Position numbers and translations under genes: made by a program
The notes under the pieces: generated by a model
Databases searched by the model: none
Seen by the model: only the letters and a program-made list of their open reading frames with translations
What the model was told of the DNA's origin: nothing
Shown: positions 52,250 through 60,518 of the stretch, piece after piece
Layout: the number at the start of each line of letters is the position of its first letter
Position numbering within the stretch: the first letter of the stretch is position 1
NCBI RefSeq assembly: GCF_013415905.1
Contig: NZ_CP058909.1
Span: 3,100,001-3,164,000 of the forward strand
DNA: 64,000 bases
Direction of reading: 5' to 3'
Source: Halosimplex pelagicum
GTDB lineage: Archaea > Halobacteriota > Halobacteria > Halobacteriales > Haloarculaceae

Positions 52250-53260
52250 ATGAGTCTCGAACCAATCGAACCGGAAAGAGCGCTCGAACTGTATCTCAAA
52301 GATAAGGAAGCGGAACTTGCGGACGCCTCGCTCAAGGGCCACGACTACCGACTTCGGCACTTCGTCCGCTGGTGCCACGAGCAAGGCATCGAGAATCTCA
52401 ACACGCTCACCGGCCGGCAACTCCACGAGTACCGGCTCTGGCGGCGTGAGGACGGAGACTTGAACAAGGTCAGCGAGAAGACGCAGATGGATTCCCTGCG
52501 ATCGTTCGTCCGCTGGCTCGAAGCCGTGGACGGCGTCGAACAGGACCTCAGCGAGAAGGTGTTGTCGCCGACGATCACGGCGGACGAGAACTCGCGGGAC
52601 GTGATGCTCGATAGCGAGCAAGCGGAATCGGTCCTCTCGCACTTGGAGAAGTACGAGTATGCTGGTCCACAGCACGTTGCGCTCACGTTGATGTGGCACA
52701 CGATGATGCGGGTTGGCGGCGTTCATGCGATGGACGTCGACGACTACGACGCTGACGAGCAGTACGTGAAAGTTCGGCACCGACCGGACGCGGAGACGCC
52801 GATCAAGAACAAGGGCGACGGTGAGCGACTCGTCGCGCTCTCAGACGATATCTGCGAGCTCCTCGACGACTGGCTGGAAAACAAGCGACCCGACGTCACT
52901 GACGACCACGGCAGAGAACCGTTGCTGGCCTCACGTGAAGGGCGGCTACAGAAGACGACGCTGCGAATGTACGTGTACCGATGGACGCGGCCATGCGCTC
53001 ACGGAGAGGAGTGCCCGCACGACCGCGACCCGGACGACTGCGAGGCGACCGTTCGTGACGCCGCTTCGAAATGCCCGTCAAGCGTCAGCCCGCACGCTAT
53101 CCGTCGAGGAAGTATCACGCACAGCTTGAACAGCGATATGCCGGACAGGGTGGTCAGTGATCGGGCGAACGTGAGTCCGAAAGTCATCGAACAGCACTAC
53201 GACCGGCGTACCGAGCAAGAACGAATGGAACAACGGAGGGATTACTTAGACAATCTGTAA
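52250..53260 (+). CDS. Tyrosine recombinase/integrase (XerC/D-like)
   Basis: 336 aa, start ATG 52250 (MSLEPIEPERAL). The N-terminal SAM-like domain (about 10-95) precedes the catalytic domain. Arg lies in MMRVGGVHAMD (about 158), HxxR in SPHAIRRGSI (about 293) and the Tyr nucleophile in EQHYDRRT (about 324). Before HxxR is a Cys-rich insertion CPHDRDPDDC...KCPSS (about 257-290), which may bind zinc. It shares this insertion with the second recombinase at 57485. Likely mediates integration of the adjacent segment. Confidence 0.86.
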   Translation: MSLEPIEPERALELYLKDKEAELADASLKGHDYRLRHFVRWCHEQGIENLNTLTGRQLHEYRLWRREDGDLNKVSEKTQMDSLRSFVRWLEAVDGVEQDLSEKVLSPTITADENSRDVMLDSEQAESVLSHLEKYEYAGPQHVALTLMWHTMMRVGGVHAMDVDDYDADEQYVKVRHRPDAETPIKNKGDGERLVALSDDICELLDDWLENKRPDVTDDHGREPLLASREGRLQKTTLRMYVYRWTRPCAHGEECPHDRDPDDCEATVRDAASKCPSSVSPHAIRRGSITHSLNSDMPDRVVSDRANVSPKVIEQHYDRRTEQERMEQRRDYLDNL

Positions 53261-53292
53261 TCAGAGTCCCCGGAGCAATCATCGAACTGTCT

Positions 53293-53310
53293 GAAGAAAT
53301 CGTTTTCTTC
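53293..53310. terminator. Hairpin between convergent genes
   Basis: GAAGAAATCGTTTTCTTC forms a perfect 7-base stem with a 4-base loop and flanking T-rich DNA. It lies between the ends of the integrase and the nucleotidyltransferase gene and could end transcription from both sides. Confidence 0.45.
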
Positions 53311-54145
53311 ATTCTTTGAACGCATCGAGCTTGCCTGTATCAACAAATCCTGAATCTGTCTGTTCAACGTAGCCATACGCTTCGAGTTGTTCTAACTGCT
53401 CTACGACATGACTCTGTTCGAGACCGCGCTCTTCGGCAATTGCTTCGACCGACATCGGTTCCTCCTCACTCAATACGAGTCTGACTTCCAGCTCGTCCAT
53501 ATACTGCGCGTAATACTCATCGATCACGTCTTCGAACGGCGTTTGTATCTCGTATTGCTCGTACAGCTCATCAAGCGACTCACGGATATGCGTCGTGAAC
53601 CGTTTCCCACTTAGCAACTCGATCTGCTCTGCGACTTCGCTCCTGACCGCGTCGAAGTCCAGGTTCGTCTGTACCAGCGTATTCATGTCATCGATGTCGT
53701 CAGGACGCTTGGCAACTGTTTTGAACAGGAAGATGTCCTCCAACGCGGTTAGTTCAACAGTGAGCTCGCTTGATTCAAGATATTCCTCGCTTCGCTGTTG
53801 CATCCCGTCGCTGAAGATAAGCTTGTTAGCGACCTGTCGGTTGAAGACGTCTATTCGACATCCATCGGTGTTTTCGACGCATAGCCTGGCTCCTAACTGT
53901 TGATACGTCTCGCCGAGTTCAGACACCTTTTCGTAACCTCGTTCATCCAGCGCAGCGAGCAATCGATCGAATTCGGCCTCGGTCGTAACCACTAGATCGA
54001 TGTCTTTGGTCGTGTCTTTCAGTCCTCGAAACGACATCGCCCCGCCACCGATGAGGAAGGCCGTCACGTCGGAGTTGAGCACGGCTCCGAGTTCCTGCAG
54101 TTCGGCCTCGATATACGTCGCGTCGAACTGTGGTCGGGGCGTCAT
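53309..54145 (-). CDS. Nucleotidyltransferase (DUF6036/AbiEii-like), possible toxin
   Basis: 278 aa. Residues about 5-190 form a nucleotidyltransferase with the family's GGGAMSFRG (33-41) and metal-binding KDIDLVV (Asp 48 and Asp 50), then a helical part. The C-terminal 70 residues look like a winged helix (EAIAEERGLEQSHVVEQLEQLEAYGYVE in part). The start overlaps the stop of the HTH gene by 4 bases. The pair resembles AbiE-type toxin-antitoxin systems, where the nucleotidyltransferase modifies tRNA or another target and the HTH partner represses the operon. Function inferred. Confidence 0.72.
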   Translation of the reverse strand: MTPRPQFDATYIEAELQELGAVLNSDVTAFLIGGGAMSFRGLKDTTKDIDLVVTTEAEFDRLLAALDERGYEKVSELGETYQQLGARLCVENTDGCRIDVFNRQVANKLIFSDGMQQRSEEYLESSELTVELTALEDIFLFKTVAKRPDDIDDMNTLVQTNLDFDAVRSEVAEQIELLSGKRFTTHIRESLDELYEQYEIQTPFEDVIDEYYAQYMDELEVRLVLSEEEPMSVEAIAEERGLEQSHVVEQLEQLEAYGYVEQTDSGFVDTGKLDAFKE

Positions 54146-55092
54146 ACGGATATGTCGTAATCAGCGGCCGTCGATTTGAACGTGTCCCATTCCGGGAGCA
54201 TCTCCCTGGACACTGCGCCCTTGGATTCGAGGTACGAACAGAGGTCCTGGACAATGCCAGTGAGGTCGATATCGGCTTCTCGATCGTATCGTTCGGCTGT
54301 CCGTGTGAGCTTGTCTGCGTTGAGGTCGCAGTTAGCAATCAGTAACAGGCAGTATGACCGGTACCGAGCGCCGTCGTTGATGAGCAGCAGATGACACAGG
54401 AGATCTTCAGGAGCGAGTCCGTTTCGTCCCCCGGAGCGGAAATAGTACTGCTCTTCACGCGTTAACAGCGGGATTCCGTATTCCTCAAGCGCCTCTGGAC
54501 CAGTCTGGTGGAACAGCGGTGCTGTCACCTCTGTCCGGCAGCTGAATAGATACTCGTCGACATCACTCCAGATAAGTCGGACGCCAGCAGCGTGGTCATT
54601 TGCCTCCTGTCGATGTAGATGGCGTACCAGCGACCGCGAAAACGCAGCCAGCTCTTCAAACTGATTCGTCAGCGCGAATTGGGTGTCCCGTTTGGTGACG
54701 ATACCAACGTTCTGTAGTTGTTTGAGCCGGCGGTATACGGTTGCTCGACTTGCATCGGTCCAGTCCGTAAGTTCCGCTGCAGTTCGTTCAGCGTCCAAAT
54801 AATACAGCAACTGGATTGTCAGCCCAGACAGAATATCGGGAAAATCAACGTGTGAAAATTCGCGCGTGAGATCGGCAAACCGCTCGGCCGGCTCAGCGTT
54901 CGACAGTGAGACCTGGTACCGACCGTTTTGCTGGTTTCTGACCACTAGTTCGCTGTCCGCGAGCTTCGAGACAACACGAGAGGTATGCCCTTGATCCCAA
55001 TCGAGCTCATCAGCTAACTCTCGCTGTATCAAGTCCTTGCCTGCGTACATGCTCAGATATGAGAGCACGGTGAGATCTGATTCTGAGAGCAA
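54142..55092 (-). CDS. Two-winged-helix regulator, possible AbiEi-like antitoxin
   Basis: 316 aa. Starts at TTG 55092 (MLSESDLTVLSYL). An N-terminal winged helix (about 5-60; RELADELDWDQGHTSRVVSKL) and a second one (about 95-150; TDWTDASRATVYRRLKQLQNVG) are followed by a domain of unknown fold with RTEVTAPLFHQTG and CLLLIANCDLN. The TTG start is supported by a TATA box centred about 28 bases upstream, fitting a leaderless transcript. Two inverted repeats cover the TATA and the start, which suggests self-repression. Overlaps the nucleotidyltransferase gene by 4 bases. Confidence 0.7.
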   Translation of the reverse strand: MLSESDLTVLSYLSMYAGKDLIQRELADELDWDQGHTSRVVSKLADSELVVRNQQNGRYQVSLSNAEPAERFADLTREFSHVDFPDILSGLTIQLLYYLDAERTAAELTDWTDASRATVYRRLKQLQNVGIVTKRDTQFALTNQFEELAAFSRSLVRHLHRQEANDHAAGVRLIWSDVDEYLFSCRTEVTAPLFHQTGPEALEEYGIPLLTREEQYYFRSGGRNGLAPEDLLCHLLLINDGARYRSYCLLLIANCDLNADKLTRTAERYDREADIDLTGIVQDLCSYLESKGAVSREMLPEWDTFKSTAADYDISV

Positions 55093-55105
55093 TCTATCTC
55101 AGAAT
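55080..55105. promoter_or_regulatory. Inverted repeat over the TTG start
   Basis: ATTCTGAGA and TCTCAGAAT are perfect 9-base arms with an 8-base spacer, covering the start codon and predicted transcription start. It could be an operator for the HTH protein or an RNA hairpin. Confidence 0.55.
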
Positions 55106-55106
55106 A

Positions 55107-55132
55107 CGCAAGACATTTATAAATATCTTGCG
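55107..55132. promoter_or_regulatory. Operator-like inverted repeat around a TATA box
   Basis: CGCAAGA and TCTTGCG arms of 7 bases enclose CATTTATAAATA, which contains the palindromic TATA box TTTATAAA (55116-55123). A repressor bound here would block TBP. It is placed about 27 bases before the TTG start at 55092 on the minus strand. Confidence 0.65.
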
Positions 55133-55230
55133 CGATTTGAGACAACACGCTCGTAGGCCTCGCGTTAGGACTTCCCACCCCATCGATAGTTGCAGGACGA
55201 ACCGTAGAACACATTAGGCTCACAACCAAT

Positions 55231-56046
55231 TCAGGGCGCGTATTGCTGCCGGATCTTGTCCGGGGTCGGTTCTCTACGAGAACACATCAGACACCATCGA
55301 AGCGGTAGGGCACCAAACCCTTCAGCCGGCACTACTGGTGGTCGTTCATCGCCAGAATTGAATCGTGTATCCTGCAACTGTTCTAAGTGAGGGCAATCAA
55401 CGTGCGTATGGACGACTGGTGCATCAGCTAATGATCCGGACTCGACAGGCGCGTGAACACCCGGTACGGATGTTGGCCCACGTTCGCGGTCGTGGTCATC
55501 CTTCTGTTCGTTTCGAATATCCTCCAGATAGCTATCCGGCCAATATTCTGCGATCCGCTCGCCACTGTCGGTATCGTTCACCTCGATCCACAGATTGTCC
55601 GCTGGCCATATCCTGAGTCGATAGGTCTTGTCTTTCGACCACTGGTCGTCCCGATAGTCTCGATCATCAGTCAATGCCGGAATCGTCTCTCCCGTCTCTA
55701 CAAAGAGATCAGCGCCACGCCCATGATATGTCTTCACACTCCCCTTGAGATTCACGATCCGGTATTCTTCATCGCCAAAGTGCTCTTCCAGAACCTCAAA
55801 GACTGCCTCCGCATCAATAGCATCGTATTGAGTATCGAGACCCCTTCGAAACCGTTCTTCGCGGCTGTACGTCCGCAGGTATGCGCCATCACCCAAGCCT
55901 GTCTTCGAGGCCAGACTCAACTGATACCCGTCCTCATGCGGTTGAATCTGAATTAAGTACTCGCCGTCGTAGATATTGGCAATGAATCCAGACACGGGGT
56001 CCTCAGATACCTCGACTTCCGGTGTTCTAGGCTGTTTCGACGGCAT
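55231..56046 (-). CDS. Unknown cargo protein with C-terminal Cys/His groups
   Basis: 271 aa, start ATG 56046. The first 185 residues look like a beta-rich fold: GFIANIYDGEYLIQIQP, GDEEYRIVNLKGSVKTYHG, DKTYRLRIWPADNLWIEV. The last 60 residues contain HTHVDCPHLEQL and RWCLMCSRRE, which might form a zinc site. No family is recognised. Divergent from the Nmad3-like gene with only 78 bases between, so they may be regulated together. Confidence 0.6.
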   Translation of the reverse strand: MPSKQPRTPEVEVSEDPVSGFIANIYDGEYLIQIQPHEDGYQLSLASKTGLGDGAYLRTYSREERFRRGLDTQYDAIDAEAVFEVLEEHFGDEEYRIVNLKGSVKTYHGRGADLFVETGETIPALTDDRDYRDDQWSKDKTYRLRIWPADNLWIEVNDTDSGERIAEYWPDSYLEDIRNEQKDDHDRERGPTSVPGVHAPVESGSLADAPVVHTHVDCPHLEQLQDTRFNSGDERPPVVPAEGFGALPLRWCLMCSRREPTPDKIRQQYAP

Positions 56047-56094
56047 GTATCACTCGATGTGTTTCGGCGACAACAAAACAATTTACCCCCATCA

Positions 56095-56100
56095 TTTATA
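56095..56100 (+). promoter_or_regulatory. TATA box of the Nmad3-like gene
   Basis: TTTATA is centred about 27 bases before the GTG at 56125, so the transcript is probably leaderless. This supports GTG 56125 over the ATG at 56059. Confidence 0.55.
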
Positions 56101-56124
56101 CTTGTAGTCTCTGAAACCAGTGGC

Positions 56125-57417
56125 GTGAAGTCTGTCGCTATCAATATCGGCGCGAATAGTGGTCATACCGGCGGACGGGGACCGATTTACGAAGACGGGA
56201 CCTTCCGGTACGTCCCTATTCCAGAGGATAACGAGACGGTCATGGAACCAACGTATCGTGACCTTGAACTTGGGTCCATACGACCGAAAAGTGCAGAGAA
56301 TACAGTAGTCCATTTCGACCCGGAGTTTCCCGAAGTTGGATTCGGCGAACGCTACACCTACGGAGACCGGCATTCACCAAAGACAGACCGACTATCGGAG
56401 CTTGAAGAAGGAGATATTCTGTTCTTCTACGCGACGTTAGACTATGTCGGAGAAGACAGTCCAGAGCATGACTGGATAAACGAAGATTGGGGTGCATACG
56501 TTATTGGGCACTTCACGCTAGAATACGACCCCCTCTCAGAGGACGATTACCACTCCCTACCGGAAGAAATTAAGAAAAAATTCTCCACGAACGCTCATGT
56601 TCGGCGAGAGGTGTTCGATGCTGAATCCCTTGTTTTAGGGAACCCGGACGGCTCACGGTTATACAAAACCCCGATTCCATTGAGCGCTGACTCCGGGACT
56701 GAAGCAAACCAATTCGTTACAGAACATTCGGAAGACTCCGGGAATGGCCCTTGGTATCGGCGACCTCTGAAGTTCGATACGGAGGGAACAAGGGCGCTCT
56801 TGCGGGCTCAACAGGACTACCACGATGAGCGGATAGCTGAGGCAGACGTCGAATCTGAAACCGAGTTTGACCGTGCCGAACTTGAAGGAAAAGGGCAGTT
56901 ACAGTGGTTTTTCCATTCACCACACTCGGAGTATCCTGTCCGAGATATCGTGAATAGGGGGAAAACTGAACCGTATATCGAGAAGGAGGCTGAAAATTTC
57001 TGTAGCGAATGCTATCAGAATTCGATTAAAACGTTCGCAGAAAGCGACTCTCGAAGATACTTATTCCTCTTCACACGGTGCCAAAATGAGACTCTATACG
57101 AATCTGGTGAGCGCCGGATTATCGGATATATAGACAAAAAGCGTATGCTTGACATGGGTGACCGGGTAGCTATACAGGGTGATACCACGCTAGTTAGTTT
57201 CGAGAACAGTATAGACCTGGTCGGAATCGTAGACTCTCCGAACTATGTCCGTAACGCAATCTTGGACGAGAAAACAGCTCAGCGACTTGTGGACTACTTC
57301 GACGAGCAGGAAAATATCCTCAACGACTGCCTAGATGAGGTGGAGCGGTTGAAGCGAAAGCGGCGAGAGCATGAGCACAACGAAGTTCCCCTGCCAGACT
57401 CTTCGAGTGGTTGCTGA
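56125..57417 (+). CDS. Nmad3-like protein (nucleotide modification associated)
   Basis: 430 aa from GTG 56125. The N-terminus SVAINIGANSGHTGGRGPI (about 3-21), followed by FRYVPIPE, is the pattern I associate with the Nmad3 domain. By genome context, this domain was proposed to act with hypermodified DNA bases in phages and bacteria. LEEGDILFFYATLDYVG and an AYVIGHFTL segment follow; the C-terminus is a Lys/Arg-rich helix. Cys pairs occur in CSEC (about 295). No catalytic mechanism is known. Between the two recombinases, so probably cargo. Confidence 0.65.
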   Translation: MKSVAINIGANSGHTGGRGPIYEDGTFRYVPIPEDNETVMEPTYRDLELGSIRPKSAENTVVHFDPEFPEVGFGERYTYGDRHSPKTDRLSELEEGDILFFYATLDYVGEDSPEHDWINEDWGAYVIGHFTLEYDPLSEDDYHSLPEEIKKKFSTNAHVRREVFDAESLVLGNPDGSRLYKTPIPLSADSGTEANQFVTEHSEDSGNGPWYRRPLKFDTEGTRALLRAQQDYHDERIAEADVESETEFDRAELEGKGQLQWFFHSPHSEYPVRDIVNRGKTEPYIEKEAENFCSECYQNSIKTFAESDSRRYLFLFTRCQNETLYESGERRIIGYIDKKRMLDMGDRVAIQGDTTLVSFENSIDLVGIVDSPNYVRNAILDEKTAQRLVDYFDEQENILNDCLDEVERLKRKRREHEHNEVPLPDSSSGC

Positions 57418-57420
57418 ATA

Positions 57421-57437
57421 AAGAGGCTGAACCTCTT
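57421..57437 (+). terminator. Hairpin terminator after the Nmad3-like gene
   Basis: AAGAGGCTGAACCTCTT forms a 6-base stem with a 5-base loop right after the stop at 57417, followed by CATTTTCAATATAATAA, which is T- and A-rich. Confidence 0.5.
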
Positions 57438-57484
57438 CATTTTCAATATAATAATGGAGTTTATCTGATTTCAGTCTCGTCTCG

Positions 57485-58500
57485 TCAGTGGCCGAACCCG
57501 GAGTCAGGGTCATCGTCGGCATCTCTGAACTCGTCTTCGAAGCGCTCGCGCTCTTCGGAAGAGTCGGGGAGGTCATAGTGCTGGTCTTGGACGCGCGGAC
57601 TTACATCGCAGCGCTGGTTGATGGCATCCGATGAAACGCCCCTGTTCTTCTGGTCAGTAATATAGCCAGTCCGAATATGGTGAGGCGCTCGGCTGCTCGG
57701 ACACTTGAACGCAGAGTTATTCCGTTGAGCCGCCTCACAGTCTTCGGGGTCACGGTCATGCGGACACTCAAGCCCGACCTCGCACGGTCGAGTCCACTTG
57801 TACGCAATCTTCTGCAGGGTAGACAGCGCGATTCTACCATCACCTTTGGTAAGCAACGGCTTTCGCCCCTCTGAATCAGTCACCGAAGGGCGCTGATACT
57901 TGAGATAGTCTTTGATGATGTCGGCAATGTCGCCGTACAGCGTGATTTCTCGCTCGCTCTTCTCGTTGTTCTTTAACTGAGTCTCATCTTGATGTTCGTA
58001 GTTGAGAACCCTCTCCTCGTACTCGAAGTCATCGACATCGCAGCCTCGTAACCCACTTTTCCGGGGACCAGATTGACACATCAACTCCATCGCAACGTGC
58101 TCTACCCCGGCGTGTTCGTATTTATCGAGGAAATCTAATGCTGCGTTGGCGATTTCAGGGTCGAGTTTCTTCTCATCCACGCCCTCTCCATCCTCATAAT
58201 CTACGTCGGGGATCTCGATAGCCTTCTCGAATCGAACCGGGACCATTCGGTGTTCGATCATGTGCTGAACGAACTCACGGAACAGGTACATATCGTCCCT
58301 GAGGGTGTTGTCCGATAACGGTTCCTCGCGGGGCAACGACTCATACTTCCGCCAGTTTTTGTATCGTTCTATATCCTCACTAGCGAGATCGTCCGTTGTT
58401 TCTGCACCAATCTGCTCCTGAAGGTACGTCTGGATGTAGCCGATCTTCCTCTCGTACTGATTCGTGGACTCGACTTCGGTCAGTTTGGCCGTGGTGAATC
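57485..58500 (-). pseudogene. Tyrosine recombinase truncated at its start by an IS
   Basis: About 338 codons are left. The frame now runs into the IS and has no natural start. Relative to the paralog at 52250, roughly the first 20 to 25 residues are missing; the remaining part begins near TTAKLTEVESTNQY. Catalytic residues are intact: Arg in GPRKSGLRGCDVDDF, HxxR in APHHIRTGYI and Tyr in DQHYDLPD. The Cys-rich insertion CPHDRDPEDC...KCPSS is shared with the other recombinase. The gene faces that one with the cargo between. It may be inactive, or be expressed from an IS-internal start. Confidence 0.72.
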
Positions 58501-59364
58501 GCCAGACGTAGCTTGATTTCACGGTGTCACGGCTCGCTTGATGTTGTGAACGACACATTTCAGGACGATTTCGCGGAACTCCCGAAACCACGCTCGCGCA
58601 CGCACGGCGTCGCCGAGCGTGCGCTTGATCGTCGAGAAGACGGTTTCACACGTCGATCGTTGGCGGTAGCGAGGCCCATCGATCCGCGCGTTGTGCGCGT
58701 GATCGATGGGCCGAAACTCGCGGTGTTTGATCAGTGGTCTCACGCCCTCCTCTCGGAGTTTCTCGCGTAATTCCATCCAGTCGTAGCCTTTGTCTGCAGC
58801 GAGGCTGGCCAAGTCGCCCGCGTTGCGGCGGGCGACCTGCCAGCCGAGCTGTGTGTCGTGGCGTTTCTCGGTCGTACAGTGAACGTCCAGAATCGCGTGG
58901 CTTTCTGTGTCGACGAGCGCAGTGGTTTTGAGCGTCTGGACGCGGTAATTCGTCCGGCGGCAGTAGTGTTTGCTGGCGGTTTCGCGGTCGAAGAACGTCG
59001 CGTCGATCGCGGCGTGACCGCTCGGGTCGTGCAGCTGCGCCGAGAGGCGCAGCAGCACTCGCCAGAGTGCTGTCTTGATCCTATCAAACCACTTGACCAG
59101 CGTCGAGTGATCGGGGAGATCGGTCGCGTCGAGGCCGATCTCTCCGAGTATTTGTGGCATTTCGCTCAGCAGATCGAGTGTTTCCCGGTACGACTTCTCT
59201 AGGTAAACCCGCAGACAGTGCAGCGACAGCACCGCGTACTCGGCGAAGCCGCCACCCCCTTCGGGGGCGGCGACTTCGCCTCGCCCACCAACAGCGTTTT
59301 TAGCTAACTGAACCGCTTTGTTCGTGAAGCGGGAGATCTTCGACATAGGCATCGGCGATTTCCC
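58493..59364 (-). mobile_element. IS5-family insertion sequence (approximate ends)
   Basis: One transposase gene with short flanks. GGTGAATCGCC at 58493-58503 and the complement of GGCGATTTCCC at 59354-59364 match in 9 of 11 bases and may be the terminal inverted repeats, but I see no certain target duplication, so the ends are uncertain. Its length of about 870 bases fits IS5-family elements. It is inserted between two genes that both appear cut. Confidence 0.6.
58519..59352 (-). CDS. IS5-family transposase
   Basis: 277 aa; starts at ATG 59352, or ATG 59346 (MSKISRFTNKAV). DDE residues: Asp in HAAIDATFFDRE, Asp in LAADKGYDWMEL, and Glu in STCETVFSTIKRTLG. The N-terminal part LDLLSEMPQILGEIGLDATDLPDHSTLVKWFDR is typical (cut here: LPDHSTLVKWF). 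The frame is intact, so the element may be active. Its GC content is higher than that of the surrounding segment, in line with recent arrival from another replicon. Confidence 0.88.
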   Translation of the reverse strand: MPMSKISRFTNKAVQLAKNAVGGRGEVAAPEGGGGFAEYAVLSLHCLRVYLEKSYRETLDLLSEMPQILGEIGLDATDLPDHSTLVKWFDRIKTALWRVLLRLSAQLHDPSGHAAIDATFFDRETASKHYCRRTNYRVQTLKTTALVDTESHAILDVHCTTEKRHDTQLGWQVARRNAGDLASLAADKGYDWMELREKLREEGVRPLIKHREFRPIDHAHNARIDGPRYRQRSTCETVFSTIKRTLGDAVRARAWFREFREIVLKCVVHNIKRAVTP

Positions 59365-59837
59365 GCTTCACTTTCCTCGTTCTGACGGTCGAAGCCAACG
59401 CCGTACAGCGATTCACCAGAGCCGTTGAGAGCAGCATCAAGCGCGTCTAGATCCACCTCCACGTGACCCGTCCAAGTGATAGTCCCGACTTTCTCGACGA
59501 TGTGGAACGCGTCGCCAATGGTGCTATTGTGGGCGAGTGAGAGAAGAACGGCATCTTCGGACTCGGGGATGCGGTAGATCTCCTTTTTCCGTCCGTCACC
59601 GACCCGAAGACGATACATCTTCGTCCAGTTGTCCGGGATGCTCCAGAGGTGCTCACCGGGCTCAACTGTGGTCCGCGTTGCCGGGACGCGTCGCGTCCAC
59701 TTGTCGTCCTGGTCTTGGCCACGGGATTCGATAACGTGCTCGTTCGTCTCCTCGTCACGCGTTACGGTGAGCATTCCGTCAGCGCGGTAATGGCGAACTG
59801 TACTATCGTCGTCTTGTGGCGGCAGGTTTCGTGTCAT
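59365..59837 (-). pseudogene. Unknown gene cut at its 3' end by the IS
   Basis: About 157 codons from ATG 59837 (MTRNLPPQDDDSTV). The frame continues into the IS and stops at 59304, giving a foreign tail. Features: RHYRADGMLTVTRDEE, PDNWTKMYRLRVGD and VGTITWTGHVEVDLDALDAAL. No family is recognised. It lies directly upstream of the recombinase remnant on the same strand; how much of its end is lost is unknown. Confidence 0.5.
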
Positions 59838-60166
59838 TGATATCGTAAGCTATCCGCTATTCGTACCGCTGGTACGCGACGTCCGATGACGCGCTGGCCT
59901 CGCGTCAGCAGTTCTATGATACCAAGGGTTTGGGTATCGGGTTGTTATGCCAGAGGTGTCTTTGCATCGTCAGGGCACAGATGCGGAAGTCTTGTCGGGC
60001 GTCGCTTACCTATTGAAATGAAGGGTCCACGGAAAAACCCTCGTCGTACAGCGAGACTGAGTTCCCTCAGCAAGATGGACTACGAGAACCGTGGCGGATA
60101 CCCACACGAATATCACAAAATCAGAAAAACGGGGCAATTAACCCCCTGTGCGTCTTACACTAACGT
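59838..60166. other. 330-base gap
   Basis: No convincing gene. A 102-codon plus frame (59886-60194) has an unnatural composition. The right end holds a possible promoter for the small membrane protein at 60167. Confidence 0.4.
60131..60145 (+). promoter_or_regulatory. Palindromic TATA region of the small membrane protein
   Basis: GGGGCAATTAACCCC: 4-base arms around an AT core centred about 28 bases before the ATG at 60167. This fits a TATA box for a leaderless transcript. Confidence 0.4.
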
Positions 60167-60352
60167 ATGTCTGTGGCCGGCGTCCACGAAATAGTACGCT
60201 TCCTGCTGATATTCACTCTCGTCGTCATCGCAGCGCTCCATCTCACAGACACCATCGAATCGACGAGCCTCTTTGGGAGCGTCCTGATCATCGCAATCGC
60301 AGTCGTCGCATTTCAACTCGGTATGCAATACAGCGAACTCAACCACTCCTGA
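60167..60352 (+). CDS. Small two-helix membrane protein
   Basis: 61 aa. Two hydrophobic stretches, about 10-25 (VRFLLIFTLVVIAALHL) and about 36-52 (GSVLIIAIAVVAFQLGM), and a short polar C-terminus. No family is recognised. Small membrane proteins are often found beside defence and toxin genes, but nothing further is known. Confidence 0.5.
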   Translation: MSVAGVHEIVRFLLIFTLVVIAALHLTDTIESTSLFGSVLIIAIAVVAFQLGMQYSELNHS

Positions 60353-60518
60353 GCTCTTCATCAATGAGTGGGGACTACCCGAGAACGAATTTCTACGGAG
60401 AGACAACCACTCAAATGAGCTATTTCGCGGTTAGTCTTGAAGCGTAGAGACTATTCCCCCGGTTTCCTCAGTTTCATTGCTACGCGGCATCTCATACGCC
60501 GCAAGCGCTTCATAACCC

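Noticed and set aside
59886..60194. 102-codon plus-strand frame
   Set aside because: Basic and Ser/Arg-rich with no domain; the better-supported small membrane gene at 60167 overlaps its end.
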